Origin: Monodelphis domestica
Taxonomy: Eukaryota > Chordata > Mammalia > Didelphimorphia > Didelphidae
Assembly (NCBI RefSeq): GCF_027887165.1
Contig: NC_077233.1
Location: 230,416,872 to 230,480,871 of the forward strand
Length of the DNA: 64,000 nt
Direction of reading: 5' to 3'
Part shown: in pieces, positions 22,449 to 48,030 of the stretch
Position numbering within the stretch: the first letter of the stretch is position 1
How the letters are laid out: every line of letters starts with the position of its first letter
Made by a program: the position numbers and the translations under genes
Notes under the pieces: model-generated
The model's input: the letters and a program-made list of their open reading frames with translations, nothing else
Database searches by the model: none
Told to the model about the DNA's origin: nothing

Positions 22449-22800
22449 TGGATTTTTCGAATAGTAGCAATGCAATGATGCAGGACAATTCTGAAGGACT
22501 TATGAGAAAGAACATTATCCACATTCAGTGAAAGATTTGTGAGAATAGAAACACAGAAGAAAAACAACGGCTTGATCACATGGGTCAGTGGAGACATTAG
22601 GGTTATAGACCCTAAAGATCACCCTAGTGCAAATATCAATAATATGGAAATAGGTCATGACCAATGACACAGGTAAAACCTAGTGGAATTGTGTGGCTGC
22701 TATGAGAAGGGTTTGGGAGGAGGGGAGGGAAAGAACATGATTTTTGTAATCCTGGAAAAATACTCTAAATTAGTCAATTAAATAAAATTATTTTTAAAAA

Positions 22801-23800
22801 GGGATTAAAAAGAATGATGGTGACAATGTGTGATGGTAAGTGTGAGGACAGAACTGTTAAGATTTAGCTATACCATCAAAATATCTACTGACTGGATCAC
22901 TAAACAAGAATCACACATTTAAGCTAAGCCAGTGTTTATAGATATCTAAAAACTATAAAACTCAGCACCTTGTCTCTCTTCCACACTCTCACTTTCATGG
23001 CAGAAACAGGAGGGGGCAGCAGAAGACTGAGGCAATCTACCATAGGATCCAGGAAGAGATCAAAAGTTCAAGTAGAGTTATTAGACTTGGAAAGAAAGAT
23101 TACCCTTTTATTAAAGCATTGGATAGCAGACTAGAAAATGGAAAATAAACTCAAAGGATTTTGAGATATTTAGTAGTAGAAAAGAAGATGTTCACAGCAA
23201 ATTGCCTCTATTTTCTAAAAAAATAAGACTGCTTCTCAATGTTTTATCAGTGATCGTGCTCATAATTTTCTACCATCTTCATAAGATTTTCAAAAATATC
23301 TTTTATTTAGCCTTTTATCTCACATCATAGTCATTTCAAGGAAAAAAAATACACATATACAATTGAGTTTCTGAGAGTGTTACATTCTGCCTCAGTGGTC
23401 TGCTGCCTATCTGCATTTTCATTTAAGATCTTTTAAATTAGTTTATATTTTAAACTGATATTGCCCTGGGCTGCCATGTTTCTCCACTTGGTTAGCAAAT
23501 TAAGTGTTTTAGGTAGGTTCTTTTGGGGTCTTCTTTTTGGTGATTGATTAATACCGGTTAAATTTTCTTAGGAAAGGATGAAGTAGTTTCTTTAATTCCT
23601 AAAGTTGCCTCATTTGTACATTATAATTGCTCATTTTTATTGTCACTTCTAACTTGGTTTTGATTTGAGTCTTTGCTCTAACAATAGTAGTTTGTCTACT
23701 ATATAGCTATATAGCTTAATTCAGAAATGATTCCTCTCATTTACTGTCAAAAAAGAAATGTAAGAATGTGGGATCAGTCTAGACAATGACCTCACTCTAG
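22801..23800. other. Mostly unassigned; degenerate L2 fragment at about 23040-23210
   Basis: 22801-23040 holds no recognised feature. 23040-23210 looks like the continuation of the minus-strand L2 broken by L1-C. 23210-23800 is AT-rich unique-looking sequence with no supported feature. Confidence 0.35.
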
Positions 23801-23804
23801 TGAA

Positions 23805-23925
23805 GGTGTTATTATTATTCCTATTTTCCATTTGAAGAAACTCAGTCAGATAGAGGCTAAATGACTTCTCTACTGAGTATCTTAAGCCACATTTAAATTC
23901 AGGTCTTCCTGATTCCATTTCAGGT
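23805..23925 (-). repeat. MIR-like SINE fragment
   Basis: On the minus strand it has the MIR order: a GGAAGACCTGAATT-like block, then a core, then CAAATGGAAAATAGG. Degenerate. Confidence 0.6.
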
Positions 23926-23929
23926 GCTA

Positions 23930-24062
23930 AGGGGACTGAGGAAGGCAAAGGTTAAGTGACTAGTCCAGGGAAATATACCTGATGTGCCTGAAGCCAGATT
24001 TGAGCTCAAGTCTTTCAGACTTCAGGCCTCATGCTCTAACCACTGAGGCACCTAGCTGTCCT
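23930..24062 (-). repeat. Marsupial SINE fragment
   Basis: Plus-strand ccactgaggcacctagctgtcc is the reversed SINE head (ggacagctaggtgcctcagtgg), with ttaagtgactagtccaggg as its reversed body. Confidence 0.75.
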
Positions 24063-24079
24063 GTTACAATTATACAAGA

Positions 24080-24930
24080 TCACTTTAAAAGTTCAAATGC
24101 TGCAGAGAAGTCAAGAAGGATAAGGACTAAGAAAAAGCCATCAGAGTTTGCAATGAATAAATCACATAACTTTGGAGAGAGTAATTTTAGGTAAGTGATT
24201 ACATCAAAAGCTAATTTTGCAAAATAGCAATATTGTGGAATAATCAACTGTGATAGAATTAGCTACTCTCAGCAATACAATGATCCAGGACAATTCTGAG
24301 GGACTTTTGGCAAAAAAAATACTATCCATCTCCAAAGAAAGAACTAATGGAATTGAAATGCAGTTCAAAGCATTTCATTTTTCACTTGTGTATTTGGGGT
24401 TTTGTTTTGGAGTTTTGGTTTTATATGATTATTCTCTTACAAAAATGAACAATTTAGAAATATAGTTTGCATGATTATATACTTATATATATATATAAGT
24501 ATATAATATATATTTAACCCAGATCATATTGCTTGCCAACTCCAGGAGGGGGGAGGGAAGGAAGGCAAGGAGACATTTTGGATCATATAACTTCAGAAAA
24601 CGTAAGTGAAAAATTGCAATTTGTTACTACATGTAATTGGTAATAAATTATCTTTATGACACAATTTTTAAAAAAGCTAGTTTGCAAAGTGTTAAGTCAA
24701 ACGAGAGAAAGAGGCAATGAGCATGTATAAGATGGCTTTTTCTACAAGTTTGGCTTTGAAAGGGAAGAAGATAGAAGAAAGCTTGATGGAAAGTAGGTTT
24801 TAATTTTGTTTAAGTATGGGAACATCTGGGCATATTTATGAAGAATACAGAACCTCAGATCATCTTTCACAAAGCTGGAAGGCAGAAACCAGAGTTTCTT
24901 CTTTCAAGATCTCTAATACCGCCTTTTAGA
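24080..24930 (-). repeat. Second degenerate L2/CR1-type LINE fragment, split by an L1 tail
   Basis: 24080-24230 and 24690-24930 parallel 15560-15870 in order. The gap is filled by an L1 3' end (24240-24680). Confidence 0.5.
24240..24680 (+). mobile_element. Old L1 3' end fragment
   Basis: It contains the L1 end-of-ORF2 and 3' UTR string gcaatacaatgatccagg, aattctgagggactt, then a G-rich gggggagggaaggaagg stretch and an AATAAA-like tail. An AT palindrome (about 24477-24512) lies within it. Confidence 0.7.
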
Positions 24931-25870
24931 AAATAGAGTAATCACTCCACCAGTGAGTAAAGCCTTACGCAAATGAAGTTTAAGATGAGAGTACTATTTA
25001 CAAATAATAAAGATGAAGTTAATGAATGAGGTGTAGCTGGAAAATAGAGGAGATGCTCCAAAAGACAATCTTCCATAGACAATTAAACAGGTAATGGTGT
25101 TGGCATTTGTAAGAAACAGTACTTCTTCCTTTGAGAATAGTGCAAAGAAGGAGAAAGTGGAAGATGATATTGAGTTGGTGGAGTATGTAGAAGACAAGAC
25201 CTAAATTGTAGTTGTACAAGGAGGAGTCTTTGAAGTGTTGCCCCTCCAGACATCAGCCAGGAAATCTCTTTCCCAGGGCTCACTCCAATATTAAATTATC
25301 TCTACTAGGGTAAGTGAATCAAAGTATATTTTTCATGAACTAATGAACATTAGTGCCACTAGCAAATTCCTGCCTGATCCTTCCTGATGATCAAGATATG
25401 GAAGGCTAGAGATGGAGTCTAACAAGGCAAGGCAGATGGCAAACAAAAATTGATCCTAAGGAAATGAAAGGATTAATTTTCTTAAGTGAGTGCAAGCACA
25501 GCAACCAAGAATTCAATTGCATAAATCCACACCAAACTATTAGAAAGGATCAGGGCTATCTATCACCCTATTGATGGAACCAAAGGGGAGAAGCACAGCA
25601 GCAACCTTAGCTCTTTCTGACTACAAATCCAGTGTCTTATTCACTATGGCATGCTGCCTTCAGACATGAGAACTCACTCTCTTTCTAACCTGCAATATAG
25701 TTTCTACTTCAACTACTTTACTAATATAATGGGGATATTGAATAAATGAAGAAAGTCTGAGAGAGTTGCAGTGTCCTGATAAACATCATACTACTAATGA
25801 ATGACAGTTCTTTGAAAGATGGTGTTGACCCAAATTGATAGATGGAGTTTCCTCATCCAGGGAATTCCCC
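24930..25870. other. No supported feature
   Basis: Short open frames on the minus strand have no recognisable domain. Degenerate old repeat sequence is likely but not assignable. Confidence 0.3.
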
Positions 25871-26530
25871 ATACCATTGAAATTATCTCCATCATCTTAA
25901 ATATAATGGCCACCCTATCTCCAGTTTTTCTCCTTCCAATACATTCTGCAGAATGATGCCAGATTAATCTTTCTAAAATATCAAGGACTATGTGATTCTC
26001 TTGATTGAGTTCTTCAATATCTCTTTACAGACTACAAGAAAAAGACCAAATTCCTCATTAGTCTAATTTGACTTTTCAAGTCTTATGTCTCGCCCATTTC
26101 CTTATATGAACCCTATCATGTAGCCAAATGGTCTCTTCAGTATTCCTGAATTTACTGCATCTTGTTTTCCCACTTCTGTGCTTTCCTAATGCCTGGAAGG
26201 CCCTTTCATCTTTTTTTCTGCTTATCAAAATCTTACCTATCTTTTTAGACCTAATTCATATCTTGCCACCCTGACCACTTTAGCTCACAAAAAAATTTTG
26301 TCCTCCCATGAACTTTAGAGTGGGTTAAAGTCAGTGTATCTGCCACTCAGCATTTCGAAGACTTGCATCTCTCTAGTTAAGGTCTTATCTTGACAACCAG
26401 TTCTTGAGCTCCTTGAAGGCAGGGGCATTTCTTTTACTTCTTTGTATTCTCTTTACCTTCCCCTTCTCTTGGCATCTGGCCCACAGTCAATTAACATTCA
26501 CTGATGGATTGATTGTATTTGTCCTTAACT
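25870..26530 (+). repeat. L2-type LINE 3' fragment
   Basis: It follows the L2 3'-end order: a cctaatgcctggaa block, a cttgagctccttgaaggcaggg block, then ccacagtcaattaacattcactgatgg at the end. Confidence 0.7.
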
Positions 26531-27280
26531 AACCCTGCTTTAGTTTAAATGGATTCCGGCCTGATTCTACAGTTCAGGAATTTAGAGAACATGCAGATGA
26601 CATCCGACATTAATAGACATCCGTTACTTTATAGATATCAGTCGTGCACATTCCCTTGTTCCTAGGTGGAAAGTCAAATTCTTCTCCTCATTCACTGGAA
26701 GAAAATAAGATGGAAGGAAAGGTATTCTATTGTTCAGAGAGACGTTCTGACAGTAAGAATCCAAAAACGGATTCGAGATTTAGACACACTTATAAATGTG
26801 CATAGTCTAAGTAATATTGAAATGTGTCTTTCTCCTAAAGAGTAGATTCTTGGTACTTTCATCCCTTCCCTCGCTCGGTGCCAGGGGCCATGTGCAATTA
26901 AGGGCTTAATGTGTTTTGTTGTTAAAGGTAGTGGTCACCCTGGGAGAAATTTTGAAACCCAAAGCAATTCTCAGCTCTGAGATCTGAAAAGAAAACAAAA
27001 TGGTTTTAAATGGCACTCTGCTTTCTTTCATCCAGGGCTCTCCTTGCAGCAGGCAATAATTACGACCTAGGAGAGTCTCGCCAATCACTTCCATCTCTCA
27101 GTCTCCCCTACCCCGCCTCAGCCCCCCTCCCTACCCTCCAGTTTTCCCAGACTTGAAGATAGATAATAGATGGGAAGAAATGATGACCGAAATGCTTTGT
27201 AAATATGCCTTTCAAAGAATATGGCTGATAATAATTATAATGTTGAAGACTTAGACCCAAGGACCTCAATTCCGAAGCTG
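26530..27280. other. Upstream flank of CRYM
   Basis: No repeat is recognised. A polypyrimidine stretch (about 27095-27145) and an AT cluster gataataattataatg (about 27226-27242) precede the GC-rich promoter. The low repeat load fits a conserved upstream flank, but no element is proven. Confidence 0.35.
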
Positions 27281-27442
27281 TCAAGAACCCAGGCTGGACG
27301 AGTCAGAAGTCACTCCGGGCACTTCCCACCTAGGGTGTGCACTGGGGTGGGGTGGGGGTGGGGGGCTGTGTCGGCTCCGAGGTTCCCCCAGGGCTGGGCT
27401 GTGACTAGTAGGCGGTTCCGTCTTGTTTGGGCAGCCAGCCTC

Positions 27443-27450
27443 TATATAGG
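27443..27450 (+). promoter_or_regulatory. CRYM: CRYM TATA box
   Basis: TATATAGG in the context gcctctatatagggact. A start site about 30 bp downstream (near 27473) would give a 5' UTR of about 100 nt before the ATG at 27575. Confidence 0.75.
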
Positions 27451-27469
27451 GACTGTGGGGTAGCCGTAG

Positions 27470-40696
<13,227 letters not shown>

Positions 40697-40885
40697 AGCA
40701 GAGAACCTAGCCTTGAGATGCTGTGATGTAAAGACTGCTGCTTGTCTCTCATAGTTTCTTTCACAGAAGGGAAAAATGGACCCACAAGGAAATATAATTT
40801 TGCACTTAATATCACTTGCCTTAAAAAAAAGCAAACTAGCCAATTTTGTTTGTGATTCAAAAAATTAAATTATAGTATTGTGTTT
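40697..40885 (+). terminator. CRYM: CRYM 3' UTR and poly(A) signal
   Basis: A short 3' UTR with the variant hexamer ATTAAA at 40864-40869. The sequence just before it (gccttaaaaaaaagcaaact and gccaattttgtttgtgattc) resembles the human CRYM 3' end as I recall it, supporting cleavage near 40885. Confidence 0.75.
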
Positions 40886-40907
40886 TTTCTTTCCTTTGTC
40901 TTGCTGC

Positions 40908-41220
40908 TGAAGGAGCCCCAAGCAGGGAGCTGCTTGGTCAGTACAGCATATATCACTATAGAACATCTGACCAACAGACCCCTGTCAGGGAACCTAAATG
41001 TGCCAACGCCCAAAACATAGATTCCAGGAGAAACTTGTGGGCCACATATAGTGGCTAGTGATATGCTGTCAGGCGTTGGGTATAAAAGACTGCACTCACA
41101 ACTGCAGGTGGTCTCTTGTGCTGAGCTTCCCCTGGTATATACCAGAATAAAGGACCCTCCTGCTTGATTGCATTGTCTGTGGGTCTTCCATGGTGGTGGG
41201 TGATGAACTGGACCTTAACA
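40908..41220 (+). mobile_element. Solo LTR, 313 bp, just downstream of CRYM
   Basis: Starts TGAAGGAGCC and ends CCTTAACA, with a 4-bp direct repeat CTGC on both sides (40904-40907, 41221-41224), as expected of a class I retroviral LTR. It has a TATA box (TATAAAAG, 41081-41088) and AATAAA (41147-41152), about 60 bp apart as in a short R region. It looks whole as an LTR; no internal part remains. Confidence 0.85.
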
Positions 41221-41224
41221 CTGC

Positions 41225-42160
41225 ATCTTATTATAGCATTCTTTGTCCATAGATATAACCACCTTTTGTATTTCCCTTAATATGAATTTCCCTTAAATAA
41301 AGAATTTGCCAATTTTTGGCTGCTTGCTACATTTCTTCTCAATGGTAATTGTGGAACCAAATGTTTGCTTTTCCCATTGGAAGGTGGCAGGAAGCTATGG
41401 TCAACAAAGACAAAATTGCAATCTAAAGGAGGTTTTCCCAAGGAAATCATAGAAACACAGATATCAAAGTCTTAAGGAACAATCTTTTTACATTTGTCAC
41501 GTTAAGTGGTAGAACTTAATGCTTCACATAAAGGGGGAGGGTGTCAAGCATTTGGTTTTTCTTTATTTTTTTAAAGGGATCTTATGACAATATGCATACC
41601 CTTAATGGGGAAGGAGTATGATGCATGGAAAGAATTCTGGATTTGAGGACAAAGGTCTTGAGTTCAAATATTGGTTCTCACACTTTCTACCCATATGATT
41701 TTGTGCAATTTGCTTAACCTCTAGGACATTATTGTCCTCATCTGTAAATTGAGTATGTTGGACTAACTACCCTTTAAAGCCCCTTTTAGCTATAAATCTA
41801 AGAATCTATGATCAGTTTTGCTTAGGATGAATAATTTATTGTTCTAAAGATTCAGAGTCAAAAACGGTGCAAATAAGTTCTGAAAATTCTTTTACTTTTT
41901 TTCCCCTCTTCTCTGTTGCCCATGCCATAGCAATGATACGCCAAATAGTATTGTGTTATTTTAGAAGGAATCTTGGGGATCCATTTTCACTTTTCACTGA
42001 CCATATGGTAGTGAATATTAAATTAAATTTTAAAAATTATATACATTAAATGTATTAAACTCTGTGTTTAAAATGGATCAAATAATATTTATGCTACCCA
42101 CCTTACAAGGTTATTGGGAGAAAAGTGCTTTACTTTTTATTCATTGGAGAATTAATCTTT
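41225..42160 (+). other. Downstream flank of CRYM with one MIR3-type SINE
   Basis: 41620-41830 is a THER1/MIR3-like SINE (gaattctggatttgaggac, cctcatctgtaaattgagta, gctataaatctaagaatct). The rest shows nothing recognised. Confidence 0.6.
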
Positions 42161-42164
42161 TGAT

Positions 42165-42450
42165 TATTCAACCAATAAACATTTATAAAGGACCTCACAT
42201 ATATAGACATATACAAAATAACTACCAAAATTGACAAATGATAATTATGACATGGAGTGGAAAGGCATCAGCACTAAGGGTTCAGTAAAGGCTTTTTGTA
42301 GAACGGAGAATAGAAACTAAATCCTGAAGGAAAGCAAGGATTCTAAGAGACAGATGAGAAGGGGGAGTGCTTTCTATGCACAGGAAGCACCCAGTGCACA
42401 CACTCAGCCCAGAGATGGAATGTTGTGTGAGGAACAAAGAGGCCAATTGG
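42165..42450 (+). repeat. Ancient unnamed interspersed repeat, copy 1
   Basis: aaccaataaacatttataaag head, and a later ggaatgttgtgtgaggaacaa block typical of an old mammalian repeat. 44205-44530 looks like another part of the same family. Confidence 0.45.
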
Positions 42451-42499
42451 GCTCGACATAGAACGTTCACGATAACACACATCAGTGGCAGAGCCAAAA

Positions 42500-44200
42500 C
42501 TGAAATTCACTGAGGCTCCCAAGTTTAGTATTTCAAAATGGTGTTCTTTGAAGGCACTCTTTTACATTGCACTAGGAGGCTGTCCCTGAAATTCAAGTAA
42601 AATTTACAGTTACAGTCAGGTAGATAGGAGTGAGATGTAATCCAGGGCTCAAGTCTAGGCATTTGCTTAAGACTTTCCACATTAATATAGTGTTACTCCA
42701 TGCTCTGGGTCTGTGGAATTCAATTCAAAAGATTTTCTTCTACCTTCTATCTTTGGAAGTTCCTTTGGGAGGAGATCCAGAGGAAAAGAAGACACAGATC
42801 CAAGTAAACAATATGGTTTCATGGCCTGATCTACTGTTGTTTAGGGGAAAAAAATCTAGATTTAGACTGGGTTCAGAACTGTTATTCAAATGCCTAGACT
42901 CGAACTCCAAGTTACAGTAATACTGCCCAAAGATATTTTAAGGAATTTAGGCTTCCTTTCTCTAAACTACTAAGTAACAAAGAAGTTCAGTTCTCAAGAG
43001 ATAAGAAATATGTGGCAGTGTCTAATATTAACTTTAAGGTTCATGTATGTAGCTAGGTATGACCACTGGGGTTGAAAGTCAAACCAATTGTTCTTTAATT
43101 GGCTACACCTGTGAAATGTGGCGGAAGCCATTCTTTCCTTGCCTCTATCCTTAATTCCTTACTACCCTCATTCACTTACAGACTAAATTCCAAAAAGAAA
43201 AGGTGAATTTACTGGAGGATATAGCTTCTTTTTCTACCTAACTTCCTCCCAGCCATCAATGTTGATCTGCTGAGGTTAGAAAAAGCTACAGATCTACTGT
43301 GTTTGAAGAACTTTATCAAATGCTAATAAATCAAAACATTTAAATTCTTCCTCATTTGTTCACAGCTCCAAGCTAGGATAAAATCCTAGTGTAGTAACAG
43401 GGCTCTCTGTTAGAATTGTCCTTCTCCCCTCCTAATTCCCCCCTTTCTCCTTCCCCTCTCTCCTTCCTTTTCTCTTCTTTCCTACCCACAGCACCCCTCT
43501 AAATCCCCACCCTTCTTTTCCCTTCCCCTTTTCTCATTGTTCTCAAGGACAGACGTTAATTAAAAAGCAGTTACATTGATCAAAATTTTATATGTAGGGT
43601 GAGCTAGCTTTAAGGTACTAATTAAATGAGGAATTATGAACAGATTTAAAGAACAGAGCCGCATTTGAGTAAATCTCTGCTGTTTGGTTGGAGATGAAGT
43701 AAGGGAAGTTAAAGCATATCAAACATCTTTCTCAGATCTCCTAGAAAGAAACAGCTCAATAATGCCTCCTCAGTTCATTGCATCCAAACCTCTTCTCAGT
43801 GCCCTGGAAGGTGGAGCGAGTAGATGGAGCCATACTACCTTCAAGACCAATCTCTAGGTTTCCAATCCAGTTTCTTGCCCCTGTTTGCCCAACTAGATTC
43901 AAAAGAAATTGTCAGAATTTCACCCTCCTGAGCCAAAAACAACTAGTGCAAACTCCCACCACTGCCACATTGGCCTCCCATTCAGAACTCATTTTAGACC
44001 AGGAAGAAACAATGCTGTCCGCATTGTTTTTCCCAGGAGTTTGACTAGTCTCTGAAAACTTTTCTCTCCTGGCAGAGATCCATCTCCAAATCTCAGCTAT
44101 ATTCCCATTATAATCTGAGGTAACTATTTAAAAACCAGTCAAACTATAGATAAGTGAGAAGGGGGAGACAGAGTAAATTGAAACAAGTTACCATCTTGTT
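42500..44200. other. No recognised feature apart from a pyrimidine tract
   Basis: A C/T-rich stretch occupies about 43423-43540. No exon or nameable repeat is supported. Confidence 0.35.
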
Positions 44201-44204
44201 CAAT

Positions 44205-44530
44205 AAATAATTCAATAAACATTTATTATCTACTATATTAGTGACAGCAGACCTTGTAGAGACCAAGTGCCCTGAGGACATAAATAGGAAAGCAAGACAA
44301 CCCCTGCTCTCTCAAGCTGCTCACATTCCAATAGGGAAAGCAACCTAAATAGAGCTTTTAAAATCTTAGCAATTTTGGTTAACTCAATGAAAATACTATG
44401 AAGTCTAGAAAGAGAAATTGGAGCCAAAACATGGTAACATTCTTTGAATGTTAGAATAGAGATGTTCATTTTATTGGCTAGCCAATGGAGAGCTGCTGAA
44501 TATTTTTGAAGTCATTTGGACATTTCAAGC
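44205..44530 (+). repeat. Ancient unnamed interspersed repeat, copy 2
   Basis: ttcaataaacatttattatct, acccctgctctctcaagctgct, attggctagccaatggagagc in the usual order. Confidence 0.5.
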
Positions 44531-44819
44531 TATATAATAGGTACTTCTAACTCAGTGTTTCTGAGACATTTCAAATTTCACACATCCAAAAGAATACTTA
44601 AAATCCTCCTGTGTAAATGTATTATAAAATTGTACCCCTTATTCCCCAAGACTAACCTTTTTAGGACACAAGTGATCTCTTCTCTTTAACCACAAAGTCA
44701 CCATGATGAGCTCAGCCCCTCATCACATCTCAGTTAGATTACTGAAATGGACTCCACTTTCTTTCCATGACATTCTGTCCTCTAACATGTTGAAAAGATA
44801 AGTGCAGATATGACCTTTT

Positions 44820-45310
44820 TGCTATTGTTTGTCCTTCATTTCTGGAAGAGGGTGATGTCTTGAGTCACGGGTGAGTTGGATTGAGGCAGAGTTGTACAAA
44901 ATTGTCAGCCTCACCATCTCTTCCAGAGTCATCCAAATGCAAGGACAAGATAAAAGTAAGGATGACCAATAATGGACCTGTGATGCAGTGGATGATCTCA
45001 ACATCTTCCCTGCCTGACCAAGTTCTAAGCAGTCCACAATACCTGCTTCAGCAGCCCTCATGACCAATGGAACAAATTGTCCCCATCTGCCCATTCTGCT
45101 GGGGCAGGGAGCAGTGGAGTGGAATGAGGAAGACTTCACATATTTGGAGTAGACATTCCCCTAACTCATCAATGGATGTGTACCCCATCAGTTATTCTTC
45201 AACCTCATTTAGCCCATCTGCAAAGATGGCTTATTGGGATATGGCTTCTGTGTATGCTATAGCTTCTTGGGACCACAGGTGAGAGTAGAGTGCCAGGTGG
45301 ATGACTCATG
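44820..45310 (+). repeat. Unnamed 0.5-kb family, copy 2
   Basis: Landmarks tgtttgtccttcatttctgga, cagcctcaccatctcttcca, cccatctgcccattctgctg, ggtgagagtagagtgccagg. It matches 3480-4068 block by block in the same direction. Confidence 0.6.
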
Positions 45311-45344
45311 ACCATGGCATTCCCTTGTCCAATAAACTATAGGT

Positions 45345-45815
45345 GCTCTCTGTTGCCTCTAGGATAAAATATAATCCCTTCTTTTTGGCCTAGAAAGCCT
45401 TTCACAGATGGATTCAATCTATTTTTTCCAGCTTTGTTGAATAGCATTCCCATTGCCACATTCTGCAATTCATCCAAACCTTCCTCTTTGTTCCTCACCC
45501 TTAAGTGTTCCATCTTCTTTCTCCATTCCTTTGTACTGTCTCCCCATACACAGACTCTTTTTTAAACTCTGCCTTACCTTATAGATTCTCTGTCTTCCAA
45601 GACACAACTTAAACACCACCCTCTTACTTGAAGTTTCTTCTGATTCCTTCTGATGTCTCTGACTGCAAGTGCCCTTTCTTGCTAATTATCTGGTGTATTT
45701 GTATTTATTCTCTTCATATTTATTCCATATACACTTTAATTTTTTTGTATTTATTCCCCAAGCAGCTAACCCATTGCCTAGTAGGTGCTTAATTAGTTCT
45801 TGTTAACTGATTGAG
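45345..45815 (+). repeat. L2-type LINE 3' fragment
   Basis: ctgttgcctctaggataaaat, aagacacaacttaaacacca, and the L2-like end gcctagtaggtgcttaatta with ttgttaactgattga. Confidence 0.75.
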
Positions 45816-47170
45816 AAGGGAATGTGATCATGCTGTGCATTTGGAAGATTAATTTGACAGCTGTTTAAAAAATAAATTGGAAAAGGAAGGGACAAGAGCC
45901 AAGAAAACTGGTTATTAAGTTATTAAAGTAGCCCACAAGAGAAATGCTGAGGACTTGAGCTAGGATTCTTTGTCTCTAGTACTAATACTTTTATTAGATT
46001 AAGACTTTCTGGGAATACATGCTTTTATTTAAAATCTGAAATATTGGGGTTTTTAAAAATTTTCATAAATCTTGTGAATTGAAGCTATCTCTTTTTCAAC
46101 TGCATAATTAAAATACCTCAGTGCCCATTATTTGTTTGTCCTAGCCCAGTTGAAGATGAAATTGTGAAGTGTTAGAGGTTTAGCCTCCCTCCCTATCCTT
46201 CACTTTCTGCATCCTTTCCCAAACCCTGTTGGGAAACTTTCTTCTTACACAAATGTATATTGGAAAGAACCCTGGATTTCATGTGAAAGGGTCTGGTTTC
46301 ATATTCTAGTTCTGCTACCACAGGTAGTACTGTGTGACCTTGTAAAGGTCAATTAACCTCTCTGGGACTCACTTCCCTCATCAGTTGGATAAAGGCTTGG
46401 ACTAGATGATCTCTAAGGCCCCTTAGGGTTGTACAACCTACCATATTCTACAAAATGAGGGGGGAACTGATTAACACTCATTTAGACTTGATTTGAATTT
46501 TTACAACACTCAAAAGCTAGCTTAATAAGACTTTAAATTTCAGACTTTTATCTCTAATTTGGGAAAGAAAGAAGCCTTTTTCCTTTCTTAAAGTAATTTC
46601 AGGCATGAGCAAGGAGCTGTGAAAATCTTTTGGGCAGTGACCCCTGAAATCACATTAGAACTATCTAGTCAACTGTGAAACATAGATTCCTTTTAGAAAT
46701 ATTTGGAGAGGATTGGGAGAGGGAGCCAGAAGGCATAATCTATAACTCCTAAATTCCCCCTTTAGAAACTGACCCCAAACAGACTTCATTGGAATTTCGG
46801 GAGCTGCTGAAGATGAATTTTGGTTTCGTGATTTCTTCCAGGATGTGAAGCCTACTTGGCTTAGCCCAGTTCTATAGGTTGGCACATCCCTCTTCCAGTT
46901 CCTCTTCCTCCTGTGTCTATTTCTGTGCTTGAGCTCAAGTTATGTCTTTTCTCCCATACCCCCTAATTCTTCCTTCCCTTTCCTTTTCACTAGAATTCTC
47001 AGATACATATTTTATGCCTAGAACTCCATAGCCATATTTAGGTTCCTAAAATCTATTCTGATTTACCATCTATCTATTCAAACATTGCTCATAAGTCCCT
47101 GTTTTTTCACTGAACCTCCCCCAACAAGGAAGAATCAATCATAGAACACCACAGGAAGGTAAAAGGGTAC
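45815..47170 (+). other. Mostly unassigned; MIR3-type SINE at 46255-46450
   Basis: 46255-46450 has gaaccctggatttcatgtga, gtgtgaccttgtaaaggtcaa and gactagatgatctctaagg, the THER1/MIR3 order. No other feature is supported. Confidence 0.55.
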
Positions 47171-47520
47171 TTACTGAAATGATGAAGAGGATATTTTCAG
47201 AAAGACCTAGGAAGACATATATGAACTGATAAAAAAAGGGAAGTGAACTCAAAGAGAACACTATACACAGTAAGAGTAACATTGTAATGATAATCAACTG
47301 TGAAAAACTTAGCTACTCTGATCAATACAATGACCCATGGGAATTTCAAAGGAGTCATGATAAAAAAAAAAAAGTTATCCACCTCCAGAGAGAGAATTGA
47401 TGAATTCTGAGTAATGATTGAAGCATTTTTTCACTTCATTTTTCTTGCTTATTTTTGGCAATATATCTGATGAGAGTTGGCAATCCTTTTTTCCATAATA
47501 GAGCTTTTAGATTTTATGCT
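47170..47520 (+). mobile_element. Old L1 3' end fragment
   Basis: tagctactctgatcaatacaatgaccc, gaatttcaaaggagtcatga and ttatccacctccagagagag parallel the L1 3' ends at 22460 and 24250. Confidence 0.65.
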
Positions 47521-48030
47521 TTTCACTAATTAGCAGACATTAGAATCTCTCTGAGTTTCCCCAGCTGCTCCCAGCTGAAGAGCTTGCTGGGTCAAGGAGG
47601 AAACATCACCAGAGCTAACTTGTAGATCATTATAACATAGTTGCCTTTTGAATTAGAGTTTAACAGTGAAATAACTTTGAATGTCCCCCAGACAGTCAGA
47701 TGTGGTAGTAATTATTAACTAGGTGCACTGAGGATCTTCTCCCTCCTTCCTTGTCCCCTTCTCTGGAATGTAATCCAAGGGTGGACAGGGGAACTCACCC
47801 AGAGGATGACAATAGGAATTCACTCAAAAGTGGAAAAAAAAACAAAAAACATGAAATAGGTATAACAGGTATCCCTATACAAAAGAAGGCATTCTAAGCA
47901 TTAAAGAATCATTGAATGATTAGAACAGAATCCACTCACATGACTACTTATATAATCAGTTGAAAGGATGTGCATTTTCTTTGCAAAGGCTGATGATTTT
48001 GAATTATAAATTTCATCTCCATTAAATATA
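47520..48030. other. No recognised feature
   Basis: AT-rich, no exon or repeat supported. Confidence 0.35.

Larger units (their letters stand above)
15883..22800 (+). mobile_element. Near full-length LINE-1 copy C with nested SINE and solo LTR
   Basis: It begins GGGGGACTTCTGGGTAAACATGG and ends in an A/T-rich tail with AATAAA-like strings near 22785-22800. Without the SINE (17307-17487) and the LTR (18580-18927) it is about 6.4 kb. The order is 5' UTR, ORF1 (about 16446-17666), spacer and ORF2 (about 18330-22448). Both ORFs are broken by stops, frameshifts and the two insertions, so it cannot move now. Confidence 0.9.

Noticed and set aside
42630-44044. Open frames of 88-96 codons downstream of CRYM
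   Set aside because: No domain, no splice context, no similarity that I recognise; length is expected by chance.
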